64,000 nucleotides of DNA from Meghimatium bilineatum (Eukaryota; Mollusca; Gastropoda; Stylommatophora; Philomycidae): NCBI GenBank assembly GCA_034231615.1, contig CM067311.1, positions 10,061,212 to 10,125,211 on the forward strand. Direction: 5' to 3'. Below the pieces are notes generated by a model. The model had not been told where the DNA came from. It did not search any database and saw only the letters and a program-made list of their open reading frames with translations. Positions 31,366-43,131 of the stretch are shown here, piece by piece. The translations under genes were made by a program, and so were the position numbers. Within the stretch, counting starts at the first letter, position 1; the number at the start of each line of letters is the position of its first letter.

Positions 31366-32165
31366 ACGAGATGAAGGCGTGTCTACTTTCTGCTAGACTA
31401 CCGACGTACTAGACAGAAATCAAGTACTTCTGTGATAGTGCACTGATCTCAATGCCGGGTCACTTGATGTTACCGTTATTTTCTGTGATTTTCATTGGAT
31501 GCCGACACAAAGTATAAGCAAAGTAACCAATGATCAGTCGTATGAGCCAAGATGAGTGACTCCGTGTAAGATAAGCATGCAGGACTAGCCTGGAGAATGA
31601 CTTGGTACATAATGTACCGAGAAAACTCAGCTGTTTTATTTTTGTTAAAAACCGATTATTTCTGTCTGTGACACGTGTGCTTTGGCCGGTGTATCTAGAA
31701 GGCAATGATTATATCCACTCGAGGGAGGAGAAATGCCTCACTTCGCTGCTTCCTTTCTCTCTCTTAAAATTGTCGTTTCCCTACTGTTGCTACATTTTTG
31801 AAGCACAGAGAAGTGCTCTCTCTCTCTCTATCTCTCTCTCTCTCTCTCGTTCGGCCTCACTACTCGCGATAGCAATTCATAAGAAATCCGTAAAATGTTC
31901 GCACCCATCTATTTCTGTACATTTTTGAGCTTCCTGCGAAGCATATGATCGCATCAAACCTTCTCTATCTGTAGCTACTGCTTTCGGCTCTTTCCAAGTT
32001 CTACCAAACCTTTTTGTTTCTGCATATAATTATTTCCTCCACGTATTTCTTAGTCTTTCTTTTTTTCCTGTGAATTCCAGAACAATTCATGTCTTGCAAT
32101 ATTTGATGTTGGCCGCCTTAATGTATGTCTTAACTATCACCAGCGTCGTTTTCTTTGTTCTTCCC

Positions 32166-32675
32166 CTACTGTATTTTGCCTAGTTCTTTGCACTGACTTC
32201 CTTTACTGTATTTTGCCTAGTTCTTTGCACTGACTTCCTTTACTGTATTTTGCCTAGTTCTTTTCACTGACTTCCTTTACTGTATTTTGCCCAGTTCTTT
32301 GCACTGACTTCCTTTACTGTATTTTGCCCAGTTCTTTGCACTGACTTCCTTTACTGTATTTTGCCCAGTTCTTTGCACTGACTTTCTTTACTGTATTTTG
32401 CCTAGTTCTTTGCACTGACTTCCTTTACTGTATTTTGCCCAGTTCTTTGCACTGACTTCCTTTACTGTATTTTGCCCAGTTCTTTGCACTGACTTCCTTT
32501 ACTGTATTTTGCCCAGTTCTTTGCACTGACTTCCTTTACTGTATTTTGCCCAGTTCTTTGCACTGACTTCCTTTACTGTATTTTGCCTAGTTCTTTGCAC
32601 TGACTTCCTTTACTGTATTTTGCCTAGTTCTTTGCACTGACTTCCTTTACTGTATTTTGCCTAGTTCTTTGCACT
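32166..32675. repeat. 38-bp minisatellite, about 13 copies
   Basis: Unit TACTGTATTTTGCCTAGTTC plus TTTGCACTGACTTCCTTT. TGCCTAG and TGCCCAG alleles occur in runs (Tag, then Cag in the middle, then Tag), consistent with block duplication. Confidence 0.96.
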
Positions 32676-32741
32676 CATTGGTGGTCGTACACTATTACAA
32701 ATTTCCTATTCAACGCACGCATATATTAATGATGTTTACAT

Positions 32742-32931
32742 CATACTTAATATCCCCATCTACTTAATACTCCCATCTACTTAATACTCCCATCTACTTA
32801 ATATTCCACTTCTACTTAATACTCCACTTCTACTTAATACTCCCATCTACTTAATATTCCCCTTCTACTTAATACTCCCTATCTACTTAATATTCCCCTT
32901 CTACTTAATACTCCCTATCTACTTAATACTA
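32742..32931. repeat. 17-20-bp minisatellite, about 10 copies
   Basis: Unit CTACTTAATACTCCCAT with length variants (TATTCCCCTT, ACTCCCTAT). Confidence 0.9.
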
Positions 32932-32984
32932 AATTCGTGAAACACTTGTGTGGAGAGTAGTGCCCACTCGTCACCTGTGACAGT

Positions 32985-33210
32985 ACTTATAAGATCTCTG
33001 CACATAATTAATTAGGACCTCATTTGTTACGTTATTGATTATTGTCGTGTTTTGGATGGTCACTATTTATATACTTAAAGTCGCCTTGGCTATTTTTGGC
33101 ATGCGATTCCAAATTTGTAAATAGTGACCAACCGAAATTCCAAACAATAATTTAAAAAACGTAACGAATAGGGGCCTAATTAATTCAGTTGAAAGGTCTT
33201 TATGACAGAC
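32985..33210. mobile_element. Foldback MITE FB1, near-complete
   Basis: About 225 bp of long inverted repeat. CTTATAAGATC, ATAATTAATTAGGACCTCAT and TTGTTACGTTATTG on the left pair with CGTAACGAATAGGGGCCTAA, TTAATTCAG and GGTCTTTATGAC on the right; the inner stem is GGTCACTATTTAT/TAAATAGTGACC. The loop carries CCTTGGCTATTTTTGGCATG. Partial copies are scattered through the window. Confidence 0.85.
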
Positions 33211-33242
33211 GGTCATTGTTTATTATTCGGATGAGAAGGGAT

Positions 33243-33420
33243 CTCCTTGGTATAGTGGTTTAACATAGTGCTCTTTCTTCAAAGAGGTCGTGGGTTCGAA
33301 TTCAGGCTGCGATGCCGTGTTTACAAAGTGAATTTTTTTCTGCGATCCATGGGGATTATCGATTGAAGCTACGATTAGAGGCAAAAGGTGGTGTGCTGCT
33401 TTGTTGAGAACGATTGAGCA
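33243..33420 (+). mobile_element. tRNA-derived SINE, separate type
   Basis: Head CTTGGTATAGTGGTTTAACA (A-box area) and GTCGTGGGTTCGAATTC (B-box). The 3' body has no second copy in the window. Too degenerate at the acceptor stem to be a working tRNA. Confidence 0.65.
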
Positions 33421-33954
33421 CATATGGGATAACACACGAGTACAGTGAAGTCAATCCTCTATGCCTTTCATTTGATGAGAACAATATACTGCAACTGCTA
33501 GCAATTGTAATACAACTTAGCTCATATGAAGCGGGACTCCCGCGAGGCTGCATAATAATTGTTTGTAACAAGAGCACCGCAGGGGTCATCATACAATATG
33601 TGCACTAATAGCTAACTGTTCCGGGAGACTGATCACGTATAGCTCCGACAAAGGTGTAGCAAAGTTGATTACATTAACCAAAAACTCATGTACACAGATT
33701 TATGCACATCAACATTCATTTTGGGTAGGTACAATAAAAATCATATAATTTGTATCACACACAAGCTCTCAAGAAATATAATCGTCATATGGGTTACCGG
33801 TAGTTTTCTTTCTTTTACGTTGAAGACATCTTTGGAACATTGAGGAAATACAGCACACACAGTACACAATTCATACACACACACACAGAGGGAGGGAGAG
33901 CGAGCATTAAGAAATAGAACACAAACGGTACACATTTGATATCTATATCCCACA

Positions 33955-34257
33955 TTTATTCCATCAGACAGATAACCAGAACAATACCAGTATTGGAACA
34001 CATCAAAACGCAACAGATCCAGTGGTTTTACACGTTTTGAGACTACCAACCGATAGCATGCCACAAATGGCCATGAGGCATAGACATAACGGTTATAAAG
34101 CCAGAGGCAGACCATATAAAAGATGGATCACAGAAATCAAAGAAGCCACAGGAACAATCTTACAAACAGCACACAAGAAGGCCATCTCCAGAGAACTCTT
34201 TCACCCCTGACGCCGCAAGGCAAACAAGAGCCACGGCGTATAGATAGATAGGTAGTA
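33955..34257 (+). mobile_element. LINE C-terminal tail, family 2, with ATAG tail
   Basis: Frames give RQITRTIPVLEHIKTQQIQW, MAMRHRHNGYKARGRPYKRW, ITEIKEATGTILQTAHKKAI, SRELFHP-stop, then GCGTATAGATAGATAGGTAG. Confidence 0.8.
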
Positions 34258-34394
34258 ATTTATTCCACACAATCCATATTGTGTCTAAAGCCGGTTTCCT
34301 CAAAATGTGACGCATACCCCACATGAGAGGGTGTGATTTTTAGGAAGTAATTCAAGAATTTTAATCTTACCCATTCTTGGAATATCAGTGCCAA

Positions 34395-34485
34395 TGAAAA
34401 CTAAAGGTGGCAAATCGTTTATTCAATCTTTATACCAACACTGTTATCAAGTGTCAAACATGGACAATGTTGAAGAAATGAAATT
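34395..34485 (+). mobile_element. LINE fragment, family 2/3-like
   Basis: YQHCYQVSNMDN corresponds to the CYQCQTW block seen at 24226 and 55155. Short. Confidence 0.35.
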
Positions 34486-34980
34486 AACTATATATCATTA
34501 AACGAGGAAACTAGAGACTGACATTTATATTATAAAAAAGACTTATTTGTCAAACAATTGCCATTTTGTAGTGTCACAAAGTTGCCATTATGTCACATAA
34601 AAAACAATGGTTTAAAAAAACATTATTTGTTGTATTTCTTGCGGAATCGGGAAGGGGGTGTGTGTTAATTTTGTCTGTTTTTACGCCGAGAAAAGGATTT
34701 TGTGCCTCACTGATGTTTAACAGACATAATCTTGTGTTCTTAACCCGTGAGACTTCTTGATATTAGGGTTTATTTATCTGCATTACACCTAATTCCAGGA
34801 AACTCATGTCCTCAGATACTAAGGGGTTGAAAGCTGTTCATGTTGGTCTCCTCGTACATTTCAAATGTTTTCTGCGTATATGTTATCATGAGTTTCTTGG
34901 AATTGTATACCGTCTAGAATTGTATACCGGATAGTTTACCGTTGCTTTCAGGGTCGACACAAATATGTAAAGTAACGAAT

Positions 34981-35190
34981 AAACAGTCTAGACAGCTAAG
35001 ATAAATGGCTCAACAGTCAGGACAGCTTAGATGGATGGCTCAGCAGTCTGGATAGCTCAGATAAATGGCTAAACAGTCTGGACATCTCAGATGAATGGAA
35101 CAGTCTGGACAGCTCAGATGAATGGCTAAACAGTCTGGACAGCTCAGATGAATGGCTAAACGGTCTGGGCAGCTCGGATGAATGGCTCAA
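34981..35190. repeat. 30-bp minisatellite, 7 copies
   Basis: Unit ACAGTCTGGACAGCTCAGAT plus GAATGGCTAA with point differences between copies. One copy lacks about 7 bp near 35100. Confidence 0.93.
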
Positions 35191-35729
35191 TATGTAGGAA
35201 TATCTATGGAAATGGACTTGCTCCGACCAGACGAGTTCGGGTTCACTAGTTCGTGATTTGTAGTTTGGGGAACACAGCTAATGGTCGACCCAGTCAGGAG
35301 CAAATTGGTACACTATGCTGAAAGTGACACTAGCCATGCGATTTAGGGTCGACCACTGGTTAGGCAATTGAGCATTTTCCGGGATAAAACGGCTGCATAT
35401 GGCGCCTACTCATAATTCACCTTTGTCATAGTAGACAAGAGACATATGAATCTGTCCGAGAAACGATGACATCAATATCTTTGTGTCACTTTTTTCTTAC
35501 GTAAGATTTTTGCTATCATCTTCTATATTTTTTATCTCTCAAAAAATTGGTTAAAAACTAGGGAGGCACTTGCTAGCATTCTTCATGGGCTTGTTTCATA
35601 TAGCGAGTCTGAGCTGGGCTTAAGATTTTTTTTCTTAATCTTTTCCTGGTATGTTTTATTTTCTTGTTCCGTGTGGCTGCATAAAGATCGCTAATTCTCC
35701 TTTTTGTAATATATGGAGCAAATTATGTC
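35191..35729. other. Unassigned intergenic sequence
   Basis: No supported feature in about 540 bp. Confidence 0.4.
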
Positions 35730-35756
35730 TTATTATTATTATTATTATTATTATTA

Positions 35757-35791
<35 letters not shown>
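35730..35791. repeat. ATT/TTA microsatellite
   Basis: About 20 trinucleotide units with one TTG interruption. A shorter run is at 36105-36130. Confidence 0.95.
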
Positions 35792-36800
35792 GAACCATGT
35801 GCTACTTCAATTGTGAATTGATATTAATTGTATTGAAATGAAGTTGAACACGTAATGGTACAGTTCAAAGCAGTTTAAAATGACCTGTTGTGTATGTGTC
35901 ATTGTAGAAACGGGAACCATTGAAGCTCAGTGGTTACTTCATTGGCGTCCTTATCTTCCATCTTCGTCTTTTCTAACTTCATCTTCTTCTCCTCATTTGT
36001 TGTATTATTCTCCCTTTTCTCTTCCACCTTCCTGTTCTCCTCTTCCAACTTATTCCGCTGTTCCTCCTTTTCATTATCCGTCCCTTCGTCGTCTTCTCTT
36101 TCGTATTATTATTATTATTATTTTTGTTATTAACAACAACAACTACGTACGCACCCACAGCTACTTTTTCTTTTCAGTGCCATGTATAACAAAAGGCTGT
36201 AACTCTGTGTTTCTATGCTGCTTTGTCTTCTTCAACTGTGCATGTGAGGTCTTATGTGTGCCTTCTTTCCATGTGAGGGTTGCTTCCAATGCTTTTAGAT
36301 GCATCGTACAGACTATTTTCTGAGGAAGAATACTATCCACCCGCATTTTCTAGGAGATAAAACTGGAAATGCGAAGGTTGGGGTAAAACGGGAAAAATAT
36401 CACGATGAAACGGAAATATGTATACGGGTAACTAATATTTATAAACAAAATATACTAGAAGCGAGACACAGCTATAGAGGACGTCTCGACTAAAAAGAAT
36501 TGATCCCTCTCTCTGCTGAGCAAATATAAATTACGCGAAGAGAAATAAGTCCAACGACATGATTATAAATTGGAATAACTGATGTACGAATACAATGCCT
36601 GCGTCTCGATCTGTTGTAACGTGTACAGTCGAACACTGTATTTTGCTTCTGAAGCGGTTAATGCCGCAGGGTGGGCAAGTGCAGCATCCAGTCTAACACA
36701 TAATTGGATCACGTGCTAGTCAAATACTTAATAATATAATGGTAGGTGATTTATCAATGCTAACCTTTTCAGAGATCAGTGAAGTGTGAGGAAGGAAGCT
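35792..36800. other. Pyrimidine-rich then AT-rich spacer
   Basis: The 147-codon frame at 35880-36323 is Ser/Pro/Phe low complexity from a CT-rich tract, with no recognisable domain, and is not called as a gene. Confidence 0.4.
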
Positions 36801-36990
36801 AGTAGTAGTAGAAGTAACATGTAATTGTGGTAGCAGCAGAAGTAGTGACGGTGAAAGTGGGTCTATGTGATGATAGTTGTAGTAGGTGGTTGTGGTGGTG
36901 GTAGTAGTAGTAGCAGTGATGATGGTAGTAGTAGTGGTGGTGATATTAGTGGTACAGGTGGCTGATGTGGTGATATTAGTATAGTAGTAG
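36801..36990. repeat. Imperfect GTA/GTG trinucleotide-rich tract
   Basis: Cryptically simple sequence of GTAGTAG, GGTGGTGG and GATGATGG blocks. Confidence 0.8.
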
Positions 36991-37829
36991 CAGCAGAAGT
37001 GTCAGCAGTAGCATGACAAGGTTACAACAGCAGAGTAGTTAGGTACATTGTGAAAACAAGAAAATCGAAGTCTTGCAATTTAAATGGGGATGGGTACTTG
37101 TTCGCTTACCAAAAGAATAAAAAAGAATAAAATCTCAAAGAACTCTGGCCAACAAAAGCAACCATGTCTCTGGTAGTATAGTGTTCTGTCAGACAGTTGC
37201 CATATTGATCGTTTCAATTTCAAAAATTGCTAAATTTTGCCATTTCGAAATGTCACTCTCTGGTCATAAAATATATGTTTTGGCTAAAATGTTAATGATG
37301 TGATTATACTAGAGCGGGGTAGAAACCTGGATGCAGACAATTCTGTATTCGGATCGTTCAGAAAGCAATCACAACACACTGAACGTAAAATATTGCCTAG
37401 AAAATCACTACAACCAAAAATATGCAGAGTTCATCGCTACGTCGTGACATGGTACTAACTTTACCAAGAAGTAAAATAATTACACATAAAGTGGCTGAAG
37501 TCGATGGTGAAGTTTTGAAGAGAGTTATTCTTTTATTGTTCTCGTCACGCTGGTATTTAGTAATGAAGGAAGAACACACTTGCCAGTTTGACCTCATTGA
37601 GAAGTTGTAGCTCTCTGTACAGTGCTGATATTTTTAATACAGTTGAAGAGTTAGACCAGTTGGTTGATACATGGTTGGTTTTCTTTTGTTTATGATTAGA
37701 ATGCATGGCCCGGTAGTGACGCATGGAGAGGCTAGAAACATAACAGCATATAGATATCAAGTAACTAGTTATCACTTAACACAGAACCGGAGCAGTTAGT
37801 TACCATGTGCTGAAGGATATACAGAATAC

Positions 37830-37985
37830 ATCTTCTGCGTGTATTCTCAAACACTCGCTGGATCTCTCTTGTAGCAAGACAATGGTCCTACCATATATCC
37901 AGCAGGATGTAGTCCAGAGAATGGAAATGCTTTGTGTCCCCTTTTTATTTTTGCGCCAATGGCCCAACACATCCGTCTTCCCAGG
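37830..37985 (-). mobile_element. SINE-A, copy 8
   Basis: Minus-strand, near full-length: CTTCTGCGTGTATTCTCAAA, CTCTCTTGTAGCAAGACAAT, CAGCAGGATGTAGTCCAGAG, TTTTGCGCCAATGGCCCAAC, ACATCCGTCTTC. Confidence 0.85.
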
Positions 37986-38056
37986 AGAATATGGAATCTG
38001 AACAGCTATAGACATATCCATAGTTCAGTGATGTTATGACGACTAACGTCGTGGTC

Positions 38057-38057
<1 letters not shown>

Positions 38058-38132
<75 letters not shown>

Positions 38133-38189
38133 AAGATCATACTGCACGATCATATAAGAGTATGTATATATATGAATTTTATATATTTA

Positions 38190-38283
<94 letters not shown>

Positions 38284-38285
38284 AA
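38058..38285. repeat. Two long AT microsatellites
   Basis: AT runs at 38058-38127 and about 38160-38285, separated by a 30-bp unique linker with two GATCATA motifs. The encoded IYIYIYIY frame is an artefact. Confidence 0.97.
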
Positions 38286-38289
38286 TTAA

Positions 38290-38470
38290 ATTTTATTCTT
38301 AAGTGTGTCATTACACCAAGTCTAACATATGTATGTGAATCATGGACAATGAATAAACAGGAGAGTAAAAAAATTTGATTCTCATTGAGGCGTGCTTCCT
38401 TAGAAGAATGTTGAGAGTACCACGGGCAGTTATTAAATTGTTTAAGAAGATGCTGAAAGACACACGAAAC
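38290..38470 (+). mobile_element. RTE-like LINE fragment, family 1
   Basis: ITPSLTYVCESWTMNKQESK, then a frameshift and LRRMLRVPRAV-like sequence (CTTAGAAGAATGTTGAGAGT). It continues directly from the AT repeat, which may have replaced its 5' side. Confidence 0.6.
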
Positions 38471-38794
38471 ACCAGAAAGAGATGGTGTTTATTTTTTATG
38501 TAGTTAACGTTAAGAAATAAGGATCTAGTGTTTCTCTATATTGAACACCCCCCTTTCTACCTTTCCCCTCACAAGGACCCACAACACTTTTCATGAGGCC
38601 ATGAATAATTTTGAAATTGTGAGGCCCATACCTGCCTAACGGGGCAGCAGAAAGGTGATTGATTGAACGATATTTAATGAGATACGCTGTAATATAAGTC
38701 TAGTAATAAAGTCAATAATAATGTTTCCTCACGTTCCAGTGGGTTCACAGGGGAGAAAGTGTCCTCAACGCAGGCACTGGTTAAAAAAAAAGGT

Positions 38795-38812
38795 TTGAGA
38801 ACTACTGTTGAG
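38795..38812. mobile_element. Solitary hAT-type terminus
   Basis: GGTTTGAGAACTACTG is the right-hand terminal sequence of a CAGTAGTTCTCAAACC-type hAT MITE. The left end was not found with confidence upstream. Confidence 0.4.
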
Positions 38813-38989
38813 AGAGAAAGTAGTGACAAACTGCATCATAAATAGATAAAAGAAAACATCACCTTGATTCAACATCTCAGAGAAGATGTATGGTTGTCTT
38901 CGTCACTCGACTCGGCATTTGATTATAACGTCATCAAACCATCAATAGTTTGTAGCTGTCACTATTGGCAAATTTTGTTAGTATCCAGC

Positions 38990-39095
38990 CTTCACGACTG
39001 AGGACCCTTCACGGCTTAGGCGCGACCTTCGTCAGTACTTATAAGACCTTTTAACATAATTAATTAGCCCTTCATTCGTTCCTTTTCTTGTTCTC
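38990..39095. repeat. FB1 foldback, half copy
   Basis: CAGTACTTATAAGACCTTTT, AACATAATTAATTAGCCCTT and CATTCGTT match 32980-33030, the outer left arm only. Confidence 0.55.
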
Positions 39096-39543
39096 GTGAT
39101 TTCTAAACCTTTTAATTACTTTTAAGTACTTGCCACATCTGCAACCCGACTGGGTACCATAATTCTGGCACCAATCATGCACCACGCCACAAGAAACAAA
39201 GGCCTCCAGACGCTCTGATTTAACCAAAAAGGAATGTATTCCTAGATTGAAAAGGTGTGCCTCAACCATATGAAGCAAATCCATCAACAAACAAACAAAC
39301 AAGAAACTGAAGACTAGTAACTAGTAATTGAGATTTGATGTGAAAATAGCAAACACAAGACAGGAGTTATGCAGTAGGTATGTTGAACGTTTGCTGCACA
39401 AGTATTGAATATCAGGCTTCTAGAACGTGTGAAAATCAATACTGTCAGCCTTTGTATCTGGTAATTTAAAACGACACAGTAGATTTTACCGTATTTAAAA
39501 TAATATAAAATAGTATCCCATAAGAGATGCAGTTCTTGAGCGA

Positions 39544-40117
39544 GTCTACAGCTCAGCCCCTTTTTATTGATATCTACAGCTCAACCCCTTTTACTAATGT
39601 CTACAGCTCAACCACTTTTACTAATGTCTACAGCTCAACCCCTTTTACTAATGTCTACAGCTCAACCACTTTTACTAATGTCCACAGCTCAGCCCCTTTT
39701 ACTAATGTCTACAGCTCAGCCCCTTTTACTAATGTCTACAGCTCAACCAATTTTACTAATGTCTACAGCTCAACCACTTTTACTAATGTCCACAGCTCAG
39801 CCCCTTTTACTAATGTCTACAGCTCAGCCCCTTTTACTAATGTCTACAGCTCAACCAATTTTACTAATGTCTACAGCTCAACCACTTTTACTAATGTCCA
39901 CAGCTCAGCCCCTTTTACTAATGTCTACAGCTCAGCCCCTTTTACTAATGTCTACAGCTCAACCACTTTTACTAATGTCTACAGCTCAACCCCTTTTACT
40001 AATGTCTACAGCTCAACCACTTTTACTAATGTCCACAGCTCAGCCCCTTTTACTAATGTCTACAGCTCAGCCCCTTTTACTAATGTCTACAGCTCAACCC
40101 CTTTTACTGATGTCTAC
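39544..40117. repeat. 27-bp minisatellite with 4-unit higher-order pattern, 21 copies
   Basis: Unit GTCTACAGCTCAACCCC plus TTTTACTAAT. Variants (AACCACT; CCACAGCTCAGCCCC; TACAGCTCAGCCCC; AACCAAT) recur in that order in units 5-8, 9-12 and partly 13-16, a 108-bp higher-order repeat. 27 is a multiple of 3, so frames of 205 and 234 codons stay open without implying a protein. Confidence 0.96.
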
Positions 40118-40191
40118 ACAAGTTGTTGGTTTTACGTTCATCACATCAAAGTTTGTCATTCGTCCTCTATTGAACCTAGAATAACTCTTTA

Positions 40192-40353
40192 CGGCCGAAG
40201 ACGCATGTGTCGGGCCATTTGCGCAAATTAAAATTCGGCACAACGCATTTCCATTCTCTGGACGACTACAACCTGGTGGAAATCTAGTAGGACCATTGTC
40301 ATACTCCTACTATCATTGGGAGTTTGAGAGTGAACTCTGAAGAAGAAGAAGAA
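40192..40353 (+). mobile_element. SINE-A, copy 9, with GAA tail
   Basis: GGCCGAAGACGCATGTGTCG through CTGGACGACTACAACCTGGT to GAACTCTGAAGAAGAAGAAG. The tail marks the sense 3' end. Confidence 0.88.
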
Positions 40354-40732
40354 TCTCTTTCAGCTGGTGCCACGCTTGAAATATACAAACAGGGGCATAT
40401 TGTTTAGGAGGACGGGCTAATTTGTTTAGGGTAAATGAATGAGGTATAAACAAAAAACGCAAGAGAAGATAAAGTGCGTGTTCAACTGATCAATATTTGA
40501 GCTTTTATTAGGATACAGTCTCGCTTGTTGTGTCACGGTTTGCAGACAGGCTGAGATATCTGCATTTTTTAGCCCACCGCATATATTTAGGGCGTGGTCT
40601 ATACTCGCTTGACCAGAATGCAGGAGTTCAGTCTGTTACCAGGACTGTCACATGAAGGTGGAGTGTGGTCAGCCATGATTCACTGGCCTCGGTGATTGCG
40701 TCTAGTTCACCGCGAGGGATAGTATTACTGCA
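40354..40732. other. Unassigned intergenic sequence
   Basis: No supported feature in about 380 bp. Confidence 0.4.
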
Positions 40733-41078
40733 AGACTAATTACACATTACTTTTCAGTACGTCGAGACTAATTGCACATTACTTCTCACTACATGGAGAC
40801 TAATTGCACATTACTTCTCACTACATGGAGAATAATTGCACATTACTTCTCACTACATGGAGAATAATTGCACATTACTTCTCACTACATGGAGAATAAT
40901 TGCACATTACTTCTCACTACATGGAGAATAATTGCACATTACTTCTCACTACATGGAGAATAATTGCACATTACTTCTCACTACATGGAGAATAATTGCA
41001 CATTACTTTTCACTTCATGGAGAATAATTGCACATTACTTCTCACTACATGGAGAATAATTGCACATTACTTCTTACT
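40733..41078. repeat. 32-bp minisatellite, about 11 copies (left part)
   Basis: Unit CTACATGGAGAATAATTGCA plus CATTACTTCTCA. The first copies differ (GTACGTCGAGACTAATT). The array is cut by a LINE and resumes at 41516. Confidence 0.96.
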
Positions 41079-41515
41079 TATCATCATCTTCATCCGGTGC
41101 CGTGCCGGCTGGCGTAGGCGGTCATGGCTCTCCACAGCTCTCTGTCCACAGTATTATGTATCAAAGTCGTTGATGTTTCCTTGCCGTTCCAGGTTGTCAA
41201 ACTGTCTAATATTTTCTCACATTGTCGCCCTCTGTCACTGTTGCCTTCAATTTTGCCTGTTGTGACTAAGTTCTCCGAACCTGCCTGTCTCATGAAGTGG
41301 CCACAAAAAAAAGAAGATTGCCTTTTTCTTATATCATTGTTTAAGGTCCGTTTCGCATTTGACTCTTTCAACACCTCTAAATTAGTTTTTCTGGTAGTCC
41401 ATCGTATTCTCAACATTCTTCTGTAGAAACACATCTTTTGCCTCTAATTTCCCACTTTCCAGTTTGTTTATTGTCCAAGACTCGCATCCATATGTTAGTA
41501 TAGGGGTTATATAGC
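41079..41515 (-). mobile_element. RTE-like LINE tail inserted inside the 32-bp array
   Basis: Minus-strand family 1 tail: MLRIRWTTRKTNLEVLKESN, AKRTLNNDIRKRQSSFF, TTGKIEGNSDRGRQCEKILD, WRAMTAYASRHGTG, then GATGAAGATGATGA. ACTTCTTACT at 41069-41078 and ACTTCTCACT at 41516-41525 are a probable 10-bp TSD with one mismatch. The 5' truncation point is close to that of the 20.4-kb copy. Confidence 0.92.
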
Positions 41516-41552
41516 ACTTCTCACTACATGGAGACTAATTGCACATTACTTC
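41516..41552. repeat. 32-bp minisatellite, resumed
   Basis: ACTTCTCACTACATGGAGAC and TAATTGCACATTACTTCC: one more unit beyond the LINE. Confidence 0.9.
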
Positions 41553-42811
41553 CCATACACAAACTATTCCTCTATAATTTCACTGAAATCTTATTCCTAA
41601 AACTCTGTCACAAGCATGTTCAAACACATTCTGGGAATGTTATGATTGCTGTGTAATCTCTCACAGACCATTTCAAATCTTTCTTACACAACAGCCCTCT
41701 TACACCAAGCAGTTTCTTTCTCCACAAGAATCATGTCACATTTCTAACTCTTTTTAAATGTCACGTCTTGAGAATTTATTCGCATCAACGGGAATCACTG
41801 TAAGATGTTTCCGCTGTCTAGAATATTCTTCTCGTGTCGGTTTCCCTTTGCTTGTTATCTTACGGGTTCCTTAAAAACCATCGTTACGGTTTGTTGTCTT
41901 ATCTCCTGCTTGTTTCAGCACCTACACCTGCATTATCACTTTATCCACTCGTCTGCTCCTTTTATTATGCATACGCGGTTTTTGCATTTAAAACAGACGT
42001 TTTGTTCCCTTTTCCTTTATCATGACTCATTTTTACTTTTGCACAGTATTTTTTCCTTTGTTCGTGTGTCTACATATTCTACATATATCATATGTGTTCG
42101 CTTCACGCCTTTTTTTGTTGTATCTTTTCTTGCTTTGTATGTGCTCTATATTTTTACACTTTCTGCCTTGCTAGATCGTTTCTTGCATTCTAGTTGCTAT
42201 ATGTTATTGCTTTGTGCTTGCTATAAATTTTTTTGTTGTGTTTTTTCCCTGTATTCATGCTTTCTGTTATCTATTCTTTATTGCGTTCTGTTGGCTTGTT
42301 TTTTAAAAAGAAAATGATTTATTTCTGTTGCTTTTTCTTGCTTTCTATTTGCTATCATTTCTTGTTTTCTTTTTGCTTTAGCATTTTTTGCTTTTTAATG
42401 CTTATTTTGATATTGTCTATGTACACGTATTAGTTATTTGTCTTTTAATATTAGTTAATCATATTTCATTTTTCGCTGACATATGTCTTTCCTGTCATTG
42501 TAACGTTAAATGGCTTTTTTTTGTTGGTTCTTAACACGATCGGGATCAAGTCACAACCTGTAGACGGAAGACCTAGAAGTCCTATTGTGATTATTGCCGT
42601 AAATTTCATTGATCGACCTTGGTTATTCTTGGCGGGCGAGTCTAATTGTATATTGTCTAATGATTAGCCAGACAATAATCAAAACTGTACCACATGGAGG
42701 TCTGTTTACGTTTAGCAGTTAGGTCTTCTATCCCTGCGAGTGGTCACGGTTCATGACGGCATTTAATTATTGTTAGAGAATTCCTACACCGTAAACATCT
42801 GCTGTTCTTTA
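41553..42811. other. T-rich, CT-rich spacer
   Basis: The plus strand from 41800 to 42470 is strongly T-rich. The resulting 170-codon Phe/Ser/Leu/Cys frame (41805-42317) has no domain or start context and is read as compositional. 42585-42695 shows a degraded FB1 copy (TTGGTTATTCTTGGCGGGCG, AGACAATAATCAAAAC). Confidence 0.45.
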
Positions 42812-43131
42812 TCTTCGTATAAGCATATCTAATTTCTTCGTATAAGCACATCTAATTTCTTCGTATAAGCACATCTAATTTTTTTTCGTATAAGCACATC
42901 TAATTTCTTCGTATTAGCACATCTAATTTCTTCGTATAAGCACATCTAATTTCTTCGTATTAGCACATCTAATTTCTTCGTATTAGCACATCTAATTTCT
43001 TCGTATTAGCACATCTAATTTCTTCGTATTAGCACATCTAATTTCCTTGTATAAGCACACCTAATTTCTTCGTATAAGCACACCTAATGTCTTCGTATAA
43101 GCACATCTAATTTCTTCGTATAAGCACATCT
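42812..43131. repeat. 24-bp minisatellite, about 13 copies
   Basis: Unit TCTTCGTATAAGCACATCTA plus ATTT. TATAAG and TATTAG variants alternate in blocks. Confidence 0.96.

Noticed and set aside
35880-36323. 147-codon Ser/Pro/Phe frame
   Set aside because: Comes from a CT-rich simple tract and an ATT microsatellite.
38172-38378. Frame of IYIYIYIY leading into a LINE fragment as a coding gene
   Set aside because: AT microsatellite read-through into a 5'-truncated LINE.
39527-40231. 234-codon plus-strand frame of TNVYSSTPF repeats
   Set aside because: Explained by the 27-bp array with period divisible by 3. Two overlapping frames are equally open.
41805-42317. 170-codon frame rich in Phe, Ser, Cys, Leu resembling a membrane protein
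   Set aside because: It lies in a T-rich tract where hydrophobic codons are unavoidable. No defined helices spacing, no homology recognised, no second exon.
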